From a virus, in the IMG/VR virus record IMGVR_UViG_3300042261_000595, positions 1 through 31,879 of that record: a DNA stretch of 31,879 nucleotides; one strand, given 5' to 3'. This document shows, piece by piece, positions 7,203 through 13,459 of this stretch. Each line of letters begins with the position of its first letter. Within the stretch, counting starts at the first letter, position 1. Below the pieces are notes generated by a model. That model did no database searches. It was not told where the DNA came from and saw only the letters and a list, made by a program, of their open reading frames with translations. Position numbers and translations under genes: made by a program.

Positions 7203-8297
7203 ATGTCCATTTTCAAAATGCTCGAAGATTTGATCATCGCCGAACGTGCAGTGCTGGACGGCGCAGCCCCCGGCGAGACCGACCGGCGCGTATCCGCCCT
7301 GCGCGAACTGCGCCGGGCAGACCCGACCGACCCGGCGGGCCGCTTTGCCGAGGCCATGACCACGGCCCATTTTTCCACCTACTTCACCGACGCGTTGAGC
7401 CGCATGTTCTACAAGGCTTACAACATGAAGTCGGGGTCGTGGAGAGCCTACACCTATGCTGACGAAGCCCCCGATTTTCGGGACGTCAAACGTTTCCGCA
7501 TGAGCAACCCCGGCACCCTGCTGAGACGGCGGGAAAAAGCCGAAGCCAAAGCTACCTACGTAGCAGCCAGCAAGGTGGAATATGGCGTTGAAGAGTTTGG
7601 GCGGCAGTTCGATGTGAGCTGGCAGACCATCCTCAACGACGACCTGGGCGAGATCCAGGAGACCCCCATGCGCATGGCACAGGCTGCTCTGCGTTTCGAG
7701 GATAGCTTCGTTTCGGCGCTGTATGACAACGCCACCAGCCAGGCCGGATTGATCGCCCTGGGCGCAGCCTATGCCGGGACCGGACGCCTGACCGCAGCCA
7801 ACCTGGCGATCGGGATCAATGCCATGACCAACCGCACCGATGCGGCTGGCGAGCCGATCCAGATCAACCGCCTGCACCTGGTGATCCCGGCTGTTTTGCA
7901 AATCCAGGCTGCCACCGTGCTGGAGAGCATTCTCATGGCCGGTGTGGCGACCAACGATAAGAACGTGCTGCCCCGCTTCATCAACGGCGTGCACGTGGAT
8001 CCCTACATCGCCTTCGCCGGCGCCAACATTCCCTGGTACCTTTTCGCAGATCCCAGCGAGATCCCGGCAGTGACCGTGGCACGCCTGCGCGGCGTACCGG
8101 GTCCGTGGGTTTACAAGAAAGCCAGCGACGTGGAGATGATCTCCGGAAGCGCCCCTTCGCAGTTCACCATGGGCAGCTTCGCCACCGGCGACATCGAGTA
8201 CGGCGTGGGCGACATCATTGGCGGGTGGGATGACACCACCTACGTGGGGATCACAGATTTCCACGGCATCTACTACAGCTCGGGAACCACCCCCTAG
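7203..8297 (+). CDS. Major capsid protein
   Basis: A 364-residue protein following AGGAGGTAAATACC, one of the strongest ribosome sites in the window, as expected for the most abundant virion protein. The size, position after protease and decoration genes, and features such as RFEDSFVSALYDN, a central helix-rich region, LYLV-like strand 'RLHLVIPAVLQIQA' and VDPYIAFAGANIPWYLFADP fit an HK97-fold capsid protein of the group with Mu gpT-like relatives. The N-terminal ~75 residues are helical and charged and could be a delta domain cleaved by the protease. No alignment was run. Confidence 0.75.
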   Translation: MSIFKMLEDLIIAERAVLDGAAPGETDRRVSALRELRRADPTDPAGRFAEAMTTAHFSTYFTDALSRMFYKAYNMKSGSWRAYTYADEAPDFRDVKRFRMSNPGTLLRRREKAEAKATYVAASKVEYGVEEFGRQFDVSWQTILNDDLGEIQETPMRMAQAALRFEDSFVSALYDNATSQAGLIALGAAYAGTGRLTAANLAIGINAMTNRTDAAGEPIQINRLHLVIPAVLQIQAATVLESILMAGVATNDKNVLPRFINGVHVDPYIAFAGANIPWYLFADPSEIPAVTVARLRGVPGPWVYKKASDVEMISGSAPSQFTMGSFATGDIEYGVGDIIGGWDDTTYVGITDFHGIYYSSGTTP

Positions 8298-8331
8298 ACC
8301 TAAAACCATTTGAAAAACAGGAGCGCTAAAA

Positions 8332-8592
8332 ATGGCAGCAAAAGAAACCAAGAAATATGAACCACCCGTGATCAAGCCCGGAACTCCGGAGATGGAACAC
8401 CTGTTATCCGCCGGTTACGGCGGGATGACCGTAGCAGAGGCGAAAGAGATCGTGGAGGGCAGGGCCAAGAACCCGGCCATGTTCTCCTACGAGCAGCTCA
8501 AGCAGGCGCAGGCCTTCCTGGCCGCCTACAACACAGCGCCGGTCGCCATTTCCACCGACAAGGGCTGGAGACGGGATCGACCTCAAGAATGA
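8332..8592 (+). CDS. Small phage protein of unknown function
   Basis: An 86-residue hydrophilic protein following AACAGGAGCG. It starts with a Lys-rich region (MAAKETKKYEPPVIKPG) and has a helical middle (TVAEAKEIVEGRAKNP, YEQLKQAQAFLAAYN). It ends with a basic tail, DKGWRRDRPQE. No family is recognised. The gene sits between the capsid and beta-helix genes in the same operon and may be a head-associated accessory protein. Confidence 0.55.
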   Translation: MAAKETKKYEPPVIKPGTPEMEHLLSAGYGGMTVAEAKEIVEGRAKNPAMFSYEQLKQAQAFLAAYNTAPVAISTDKGWRRDRPQE

Positions 8593-8604
8593 GGAGGTAA
8601 CTAA

Positions 8605-9600
8605 ATGCTCGAACAACCTATTATCAAACATACACCCTTCTACCCCGGCCAGTGGGGGATCAAGGGGAGCGACAGCCCCCTGGGTATCCGTACCGTGCCG
8701 CGTGGGATCGTGTACTATGTGAACAGCTCGGACACTAACGCCAGCGATAACAACGACGGCACCGATCCGACCTATCCCCTCTCGACCGTGCTGGCGGCAT
8801 ACACCAAATGCACCGACGGGCAGAACGACGTGGTAGCGGTGATCGGACAGAACACCCAGTACCCCATCACGGCAGCTTTCACCTGGTCCAAGAGCTTCAC
8901 CCACCTGGTGGGCGTCTCGGCGGACATTCCAGGCGTAGGGCAGCGTGTGCGCCTGGTGGCGCCGGATACGGCTGACCTGGGCAACGTGATGACCATCAGC
9001 GGCAGCGGATGCGAGTTCAAGAACATCCAATGGTACAACGGCAGCGACGCCAACACCGACAGCGGGGCCGTGACCGTGAGCGGAAGCCGCAACTACTTTG
9101 AAAACTGCTTCTTCGCGGGCATGGCGCATGCCACACCCGCAGCCCGAGCGGGGAGCTACTCCCTGACCGTGACCGGCAGCGAAAACGTTTTCGTGCGCTG
9201 CTCCATCGGCTTGCAGACCATCATCCGCGCGGCAGCCAATGCCGAGCTGGTGATCAGCGGAGCAACCTGCTACCGCAACCGCTTCATCCAGTGCGAGTTC
9301 CTCTCGTGGTCGGTGACTGCCGGGAAATTCCTGGCGGCCTTCTCGGCTACTTCGGTGCCATGGGTGACGCAGTTCGAAGACTGCCTGTTCGATAACCTCA
9401 ACATGACCGCAGGCGGAGCAGCCGGGGCAGCCATCACCAATGCGTTTGCCGATGGCAGCGCTGCCTTTCACCAGGCGATCCTGAGAGGGAAGAATCAGTT
9501 CGTCGGCTGCACCGGGGTGGCCGATACCCTGACCCATATCTGGAGTGCTGAGCCGGTGCCCAATACCGGGTTCGGCATCTCCGTCAACCCGGCGACATAG
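8605..9600 (+). CDS. Right-handed beta-helix protein, possible head fibre
   Basis: A 331-residue protein following GAGGAGGTAAC. It shows the pectate-lyase-like parallel beta-helix pattern: a YYVNSSDTNASDNNDGTDPTYPLSTV start, a shape seen in polysaccharide-active or fibre beta-helices, then repeated short strands with Asn and Gly turns (GCEFKNIQWYNG, NYFENCFFAG, NVFVRCSIG, NRFIQCEFL, QFEDCLFDN, NQFVGCTG). The F-x-x-C step recurs about every 20-40 residues, so cysteines may stack inside the helix. The gene is directly after the capsid genes, so it may be a head fibre or decoration protein rather than a tail spike. Enzymatic activity is not shown. Confidence 0.65.
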   Translation: MLEQPIIKHTPFYPGQWGIKGSDSPLGIRTVPRGIVYYVNSSDTNASDNNDGTDPTYPLSTVLAAYTKCTDGQNDVVAVIGQNTQYPITAAFTWSKSFTHLVGVSADIPGVGQRVRLVAPDTADLGNVMTISGSGCEFKNIQWYNGSDANTDSGAVTVSGSRNYFENCFFAGMAHATPAARAGSYSLTVTGSENVFVRCSIGLQTIIRAAANAELVISGATCYRNRFIQCEFLSWSVTAGKFLAAFSATSVPWVTQFEDCLFDNLNMTAGGAAGAAITNAFADGSAAFHQAILRGKNQFVGCTGVADTLTHIWSAEPVPNTGFGISVNPAT

Positions 9601-9608
9601 TTTAATTT

Positions 9609-9640
9609 GGGCCGGTCCGCACATCCTGTGTGACCGGCCC
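9609..9640 (+). other. Stable hairpin before connector gene
   Basis: GGGCCGGT at 9609-9616 and ACCGGCCC at 9633-9640 form an eight-pair stem. CGCACA and TGTGTG extend it by six more pairs after one bulged C, with a TCC loop. There is no T run after it, so it is not a standard intrinsic terminator. The GGAG ribosome site of the next gene begins right after the stem. Confidence 0.6.
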
Positions 9641-9651
9641 GGAGAATAACC

Positions 9652-10095
9652 ATGGCATGCAGTGGAGCCTACGCAAGCGCAGCCGAATATGACGAAATGA
9701 TGTGCTCGGACATGGACCTGAGCGACCCGGACGTGGTGGCCAAGATCAACCTGTACCTGACCATAGCCGCCAGCGACGTGCATTCAGCGCTGGCCAGCGT
9801 GGGCGCATGCAGCTGCACCCTGGCATCGTGGGCAACCGCGTATCTCAAGAAGTTGAACATTATCGATGCTGCCGTACTGCAGAACTGCCCATGCGGGAAC
9901 AAACTCTCGCAGGAAGCACGGCAGATGTGGCTTGAATGGCTGAATAACCAGTACACCCTGATCCGGGAGGGAAAGATCGAACTGTGCAGCGGATACACGG
10001 GGTCGGAATACCCGGCCATCGGAAGTGTGGAACAATCGCTGACCGAATGGACCACGGCAGAGATCATCATCAACGCCAATCAGAGGACGCCGTAA
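9652..10095 (+). CDS. Head-tail connector-like protein
   Basis: A 147-residue, mostly helical protein following CGGAG. The first part (AAEYDEMMCSDMDLSDPDVVAKINLYLTIAASDVHSALAS) resembles the beginning of small head-tail adaptor proteins of the gp6 type, which start with a Pfam-like 'a.yat.el' helix followed by a helix that begins with Asp/Pro. It contains seven or more cysteines in the first two thirds (CSCTLASW, NCPCGN), which is unusual for an adaptor. The position between the capsid and tail completion genes supports connector function, but the family is not secure. Confidence 0.5.
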   Translation: MACSGAYASAAEYDEMMCSDMDLSDPDVVAKINLYLTIAASDVHSALASVGACSCTLASWATAYLKKLNIIDAAVLQNCPCGNKLSQEARQMWLEWLNNQYTLIREGKIELCSGYTGSEYPAIGSVEQSLTEWTTAEIIINANQRTP

Positions 10096-10096
10096 T

Positions 10097-10357
10097 GTGT
10101 GCCAGAAGACTCGTACATATCGCGGCAGTGCAGTTCAAAAACCCGAACAGGTACTGCTTGGAGAAGCGGAGCTGGTTCTGATGAGATACTCAGGGCTGGG
10201 GATGCTTTCAGAGACCGGTGTTTTCACCGGGACTGCGACCGGAGCCAGATACACATTTGGCATGGATAAACCACTCGGATATGTGGATATACGTGATGCG
10301 CCTGGTTTGCTGTCTACGTTTGAGGATGGACTTCCTGTGTTCAAGGTGATTTCATGA
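10097..10357 (+). CDS. Small conserved phage protein near connectors
   Basis: An 86-residue protein. GTG at 10097 has AGAGGA nine bases upstream and the stop of the previous gene (TAA) just before it; a shorter start, ATG 10181, has GGAG ahead of it and begins at the conserved-looking MRYSGLG. The segment TGARYTFGMDKPLGYVDIRDAPGLL is of a kind seen in small proteins encoded between connector and tail-completion genes of many phages, where it pairs with a head-closure role. Function is inferred by position. It overlaps the next gene by ATGA. Confidence 0.55.
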   Translation: MCQKTRTYRGSAVQKPEQVLLGEAELVLMRYSGLGMLSETGVFTGTATGARYTFGMDKPLGYVDIRDAPGLLSTFEDGLPVFKVIS

Positions 10358-10857
10358 TCGTGATCAAGCAGATCAAAGCAGCAAAACTTCGAAGTGCCGC
10401 CATGTGGTACGAGCTGCAAGCCGCCGTGGAAAAGGTCGGTAAGGAGATCCAGGCTGATTTCGAAAAGACCACAGCCACGTGGGAACACCAGCCGAAATTT
10501 GAAGTGGAAACTGACGTCAGCGAGAACCTGGCTGCGATGGTATCCACCGACGATAAGATCTTCGGGTATGTGGACGAAGGCACCAGGCCGCATGTGATCC
10601 GGGCGAAAAATGGAAAACGCCTGGCGTTCCAGTGGGCAGGCCCGGGCTCATACAGGGCTAAGACAAGCCCTGGGGTTATAGGATCCACTGCTGGTGGTCC
10701 ATCAGGAGAGATGGTGTACCCGGTGGAAGTTCATCACCCCGGGACAAAGGCACGCCATTTTGACAAGATGATCAGACAGAAATGGGAACCGAGATTCAAG
10801 CAGCGTATGGAATATGCCATGCGAAAGGCAGCAAAGGCATCCGGACACGGAGGATAA
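10354..10857 (+). CDS. HK97 gp10-like tail completion protein
   Basis: A 167-residue protein coupled to the gene before it by ATGA. It has an amphipathic N-terminal helix (AAVEKVGKEIQADFEKT), then strands with KIFGYVDEGTRPHVIRAKNGKRLAF, then VHHPGTKARHFDKMIRQKW and a basic C-terminus. The order 'Y-V-D-E-G-T-R-P-H' and 'H-P-G-T-K-A-R-x-F' is characteristic of the HK97 gp10 / tail-completion family, which joins the tail tube to the head connector. Length and genomic position fit well. Confidence 0.7.
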   Translation: MIVIKQIKAAKLRSAAMWYELQAAVEKVGKEIQADFEKTTATWEHQPKFEVETDVSENLAAMVSTDDKIFGYVDEGTRPHVIRAKNGKRLAFQWAGPGSYRAKTSPGVIGSTAGGPSGEMVYPVEVHHPGTKARHFDKMIRQKWEPRFKQRMEYAMRKAAKASGHGG

Positions 10858-11223
10858 ATGGACGAAAAAACAAAGGCAATTAAAGTTACCGTTATTGAGC
10901 AGAACCAGAAGACCGCCCTGGTGGAATGGAAAGCCAAGGCTGGCTTGCGGCGCGTCACCATCCCCGCGTCCGAGGTCAAATCCGGCAGCGTGGATGAGTT
11001 GGTACTGGAGGCCGGGATCGAATACGGCATTCCCTGGGAAAAACTGACGTCTATCAGCGTGACACCCTCCATGCTGGCGGAAGGACTGCGCACGGCAGGA
11101 CTGTGGACGGGAGAGGACCTGTACCGCAACCAGAAGAAAGCCATCGGCGTGATCAACGCCATGCTCTCGATTGAACTGAGCAAGCTGCTGCAAATTGCAG
11201 CCGATTATCAAGGAGGTAAATAA
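10858..11223 (+). CDS. Phage protein of unknown function, tail operon
   Basis: A 121-residue protein starting immediately after the previous stop (TAAATG) with GGAGGAT ahead. The first half is beta-rich and basic (KVTVIEQNQKTALVEWKAKAGLRRVTIP); the second half is helical (MLAEGLRTAGLWTGEDLYRNQKKAIGVINAMLS). In the usual phage order this place is held by the tail terminator, but the sequence does not clearly match that family, so the role is left open. Confidence 0.5.
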   Translation: MDEKTKAIKVTVIEQNQKTALVEWKAKAGLRRVTIPASEVKSGSVDELVLEAGIEYGIPWEKLTSISVTPSMLAEGLRTAGLWTGEDLYRNQKKAIGVINAMLSIELSKLLQIAADYQGGK

Positions 11224-12701
11224 TGGCAAATACCGTATTCACGGCAAAACATGGAGAAGTGTGGGTACAGCCGGACGGTCCGAACACCAATGTCTTTCCC
11301 CTGGGGCAATGCTCGGACATGGATGACCTGGCGGTGCCCGATTCAGCGGTGGAACCGATTCGCTGCAGGGACATCAACGGAGATTTCATCACCGTGGGAG
11401 AGAAGGTCAGTGCCCCGGACAAGGTGACCGCAAGTGTGACCGTGCTGAGCGAAAAGGTGCGCTCGTGGCTGGACCGGCTGGGCAACTGCCGCCTGGGGGT
11501 GTATGTGACCCAGAGCGTGTGCGGACGCAAGGGAGCCTTCGGCGCCTACGATGTGGCCACCATCCTGGGTGATGCCCGGCGTGAGGGACGCACCTACAGC
11601 AACCTGGCCAAGCGCGAGGCAGACGACGAAGCCACGCTGAAGGCCGATTTCTCGGCCTGGCGCAGCTCGTTCTTCCGGGTGACCCCCCTGACCCCCGACC
11701 GCATGCCGACCGCTTCAGCGGCGATCCTGTACGACGTGACCTTCAACACGGACACGCGCTGCGCAGGCGAGTGCGGAGAGACGATCAGCAAGGGCAAGAT
11801 CGGGGCGATTGCCTGCGATCATGTGGGCGCAGCCACGGCGGACGTGCTGTTCACCACCGACGGCGGACTGACCTGGGCGGCCGGCGCTGCGGATCCCTTT
11901 GCGGTATCGCAGGCAGTCATGGCCATCGTGCAGTTCCCCTACGGAAATTCCGGCGGGCGGCGTTGGCTGGCAGGCATGGAAGCACCGGCAGGCGCACAGG
12001 GCATGGTGGGCTATTCGGATAATGCCGGGACGAGCTGGACGACCGTCAACATCGGCGGGGCGGCAGCCGGACACGGTGTGACCAAGGGTGGCGGGCTGTT
12101 CGCCCTGGACGAGAAGCATATCTGGCTGGCAGGAGCTGCTGGGTATATCTACTTCTCGGCGGACGGCGGTGTGACCTGGACGGCGCAGGAGACCGGCGTG
12201 ATCACGGCGGGTGCCTATACCCAGGTGAAGTTCCTGGACGCCAATTATGGTATTGCAGTCGCAGCTGCCGGTGTGGTAGCTGTGACACGTGATGGTGGTG
12301 CCCACTGGGTAGCAGCCACGGCGATTGCCGCAGCACCGGCGCTGAACACCTGCGAGATCAACGCCCCCAACCGCTTATGGGTGGGCACGGCTACCGGTCT
12401 GCTGTACTACAGCAATGATTTCGGTGTGACCTGGACCCAGCGCAGCGGCTGGACCGGCTCGGGCGTGGGGCAGGTGAAAGACCTGCACTTCTTGGGCGAG
12501 TACGTGGGTTGGATGCTGGTGAACAGCGCAGCCCCGGTAGGAACCATCCTGCGCACCATCAACGGTGGGTACACCTGGGAAGCCCTGACCACACCCACCA
12601 ACAGCGGCATGAACGAGATCTGGGCGGTGCATGAGAACCTGGCGCTGGCCGTGGGTCTGGTGAACGCAGCCACGGGTACGATCATCATGGCGGCTGAATA
12701 A
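11223..12701 (+). CDS. Tail-tube-like protein fused to a six-bladed BNR/Asp-box propeller
   Basis: A 492-residue protein; its ATG overlaps the previous stop (TAATG) after AAGGAGG. Residues ~1-180 are beta-rich and in the position of the major tail protein, just before the tail chaperone genes. Residues ~195-490 contain six Asp-box motifs (S/T-x-D-x-G-x-T-W type) at about 211, 265, 312, 355, 397 and 445, for example FTTDGGLTW, YSDNAGTSW, FSADGGVTW and YSNDFGVTW. Six such boxes fit one complete sialidase/Ycf48-like propeller. Major tail proteins often carry a C-terminal Ig-like domain; a whole propeller in its place is unusual. Catalytic sialidase residues are not evident, so binding is more likely than hydrolysis. 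Confidence 0.65.
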   Translation: MANTVFTAKHGEVWVQPDGPNTNVFPLGQCSDMDDLAVPDSAVEPIRCRDINGDFITVGEKVSAPDKVTASVTVLSEKVRSWLDRLGNCRLGVYVTQSVCGRKGAFGAYDVATILGDARREGRTYSNLAKREADDEATLKADFSAWRSSFFRVTPLTPDRMPTASAAILYDVTFNTDTRCAGECGETISKGKIGAIACDHVGAATADVLFTTDGGLTWAAGAADPFAVSQAVMAIVQFPYGNSGGRRWLAGMEAPAGAQGMVGYSDNAGTSWTTVNIGGAAAGHGVTKGGGLFALDEKHIWLAGAAGYIYFSADGGVTWTAQETGVITAGAYTQVKFLDANYGIAVAAAGVVAVTRDGGAHWVAATAIAAAPALNTCEINAPNRLWVGTATGLLYYSNDFGVTWTQRSGWTGSGVGQVKDLHFLGEYVGWMLVNSAAPVGTILRTINGGYTWEALTTPTNSGMNEIWAVHENLALAVGLVNAATGTIIMAAE

Positions 12702-12710
12702 GTTTATTAA

Positions 12711-12791
12711 GGGAGCGCAGCACAATACTACTGGATCTGGTAATCCTCCCGGCCTGGGCGCTGCGCTCCCGTTTCAGGCGGGAGGATTACC
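12711..12791 (+). promoter_or_regulatory. Two interleaved RNA hairpins over the tail-chaperone ribosome site
   Basis: Stem A pairs 12711-12721 with 12760-12770 (11 perfect pairs, GGGAGCGCAGC). Stem B pairs 12739-12750 with 12780-12791 (12 perfect pairs) plus 12752-12756 with 12775-12779 after a bulge. The arms alternate A5', B5', A3', B3', so the stems compete or partly form a pseudoknot. B's 3' arm contains GGAGG at 12781-12785, the ribosome site for ATG 12795. No U tract follows A, so it is not a terminator. Confidence 0.7.
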
Positions 12792-12794
12792 CTT

Positions 12795-13268
12795 ATGGAG
12801 AGAGAGCGCATGAAAACACTGGAATATAAGACCACCACGGGAAAGGTACTGCGGCTGAGAGCCGTGCACCCGGCATTGATCAACCGCATCGGGGCGGGGA
12901 TCGCCTGGCCGGAACGACCGCATTATGACCGAGAAATTGCGGGGGGCGAGGTGGAACATATCTACCACGATGAGAGCAGCCTGCAAACGCCAGCGGAGCA
13001 CAAAGCCTGGGAGGAATACCAGGAGAAGCTGGAGGCGGCGGAAGCGGAGTATTTCCGGCGCAAGGTGCGCCTGTATGTCCGGCAGGGGGTGGAGGTAGAA
13101 ACACCGGATGGACGCGAGGCGGCGGAGTACATCGAGGAGAGCCTGGCGACGATGACCGACGTGCTGGCGGTATTGAGCGGTATCGACCGGTTAAGCCTGG
13201 TAGACACGGAGGCGCTGGTCGAAGCCGGAAAAATGTTTCGCGATCAATTGGAAGGGCGTACCACTTGA
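12795..13268 (+). CDS. Tail assembly chaperone, upstream frame
   Basis: A 157-residue protein between the tail tube and tape measure genes, which is the fixed position of the tail assembly chaperone (lambda G). ATG 12795 uses GGAGG at 12781-12785; ATG 12810 (MKTLEYKTTTGK) is a possible second start with GGAGAGAG ahead. The protein is a beta-rich N-terminus followed by a very acidic helical part (EEYQEKLEAAEAEYF) and a C-terminal region (ATMTDVLAVLSGIDRLSL), consistent with a chaperone that coats the tape measure protein. The frame stops at 13268 and a second chaperone-like frame continues, so a fraction is probably extended by frameshifting. Confidence 0.6.
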   Translation: MERERMKTLEYKTTTGKVLRLRAVHPALINRIGAGIAWPERPHYDREIAGGEVEHIYHDESSLQTPAEHKAWEEYQEKLEAAEAEYFRRKVRLYVRQGVEVETPDGREAAEYIEESLATMTDVLAVLSGIDRLSLVDTEALVEAGKMFRDQLEGRTT

Positions 13269-13455
13269 GAGCCTGCAAACGAAGGGATCTCCGTGGAGCC
13301 ACTCGCAGACCTTTGGGGATGTGCACACGGCGCATGAGTGGGGGCTGCTGCCGAGCGAATATTGGGCGGCCAGCGCCGAGGATCGGGCGCTGATGACGCA
13401 GTACGTGATCTCGCTGGGGAAGATGCGGGCCTGGGATGCGAAGGTAAAGGAGTAG
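13204..13455 (+). CDS. Tail assembly chaperone, downstream (frameshifted) frame
   Basis: The frame is open from 13204 to the stop at 13453-13455 and has no ATG near its start. It encodes SPWSHSQTFGDVHTAHEWGLLPSEYW and then RALMTQYVISLGKMRAWDAKVKE, a pattern like the lambda T part of GT chaperones (Trp-rich, 'LPSEYW', then helical). Relative to the upstream frame it is offset by +1 (or -2), not the common -1. A shift inside 13204-13268 would join both into one protein of about 220 residues. GTG 13321 could begin a separate product, but its ribosome site is poor. Candidate slip sites are TTT-C at 13236-13239 and ACT-TGA at 13263-13268. Confidence 0.5.
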   Translation, partial: TRRRWSKPEKCFAINWKGVPLESLQTKGSPWSHSQTFGDVHTAHEWGLLPSEYWAASAEDRALMTQYVISLGKMRAWDAKVKE

Positions 13456-13459
13456 GAAC

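Noticed and set aside
6327-8375. 682-codon open frame on the minus strand
   Set aside because: It lies wholly opposite the protease, decoration and capsid genes, which have good ribosome sites and family patterns. Its composition (Gly-, His- and Val-rich) is typical of an antisense shadow in GC-rich DNA.
8404-9783. 459-codon open frame on the minus strand
   Set aside because: It is opposite the beta-helix protein and covers two hairpin or gene boundaries with no start signal; a shadow.
12711-12770. Stem A as a transcription terminator
   Set aside because: The stem is strong, but the following bases are GTTTCAGG rather than a T run; a leader structure is the better reading.
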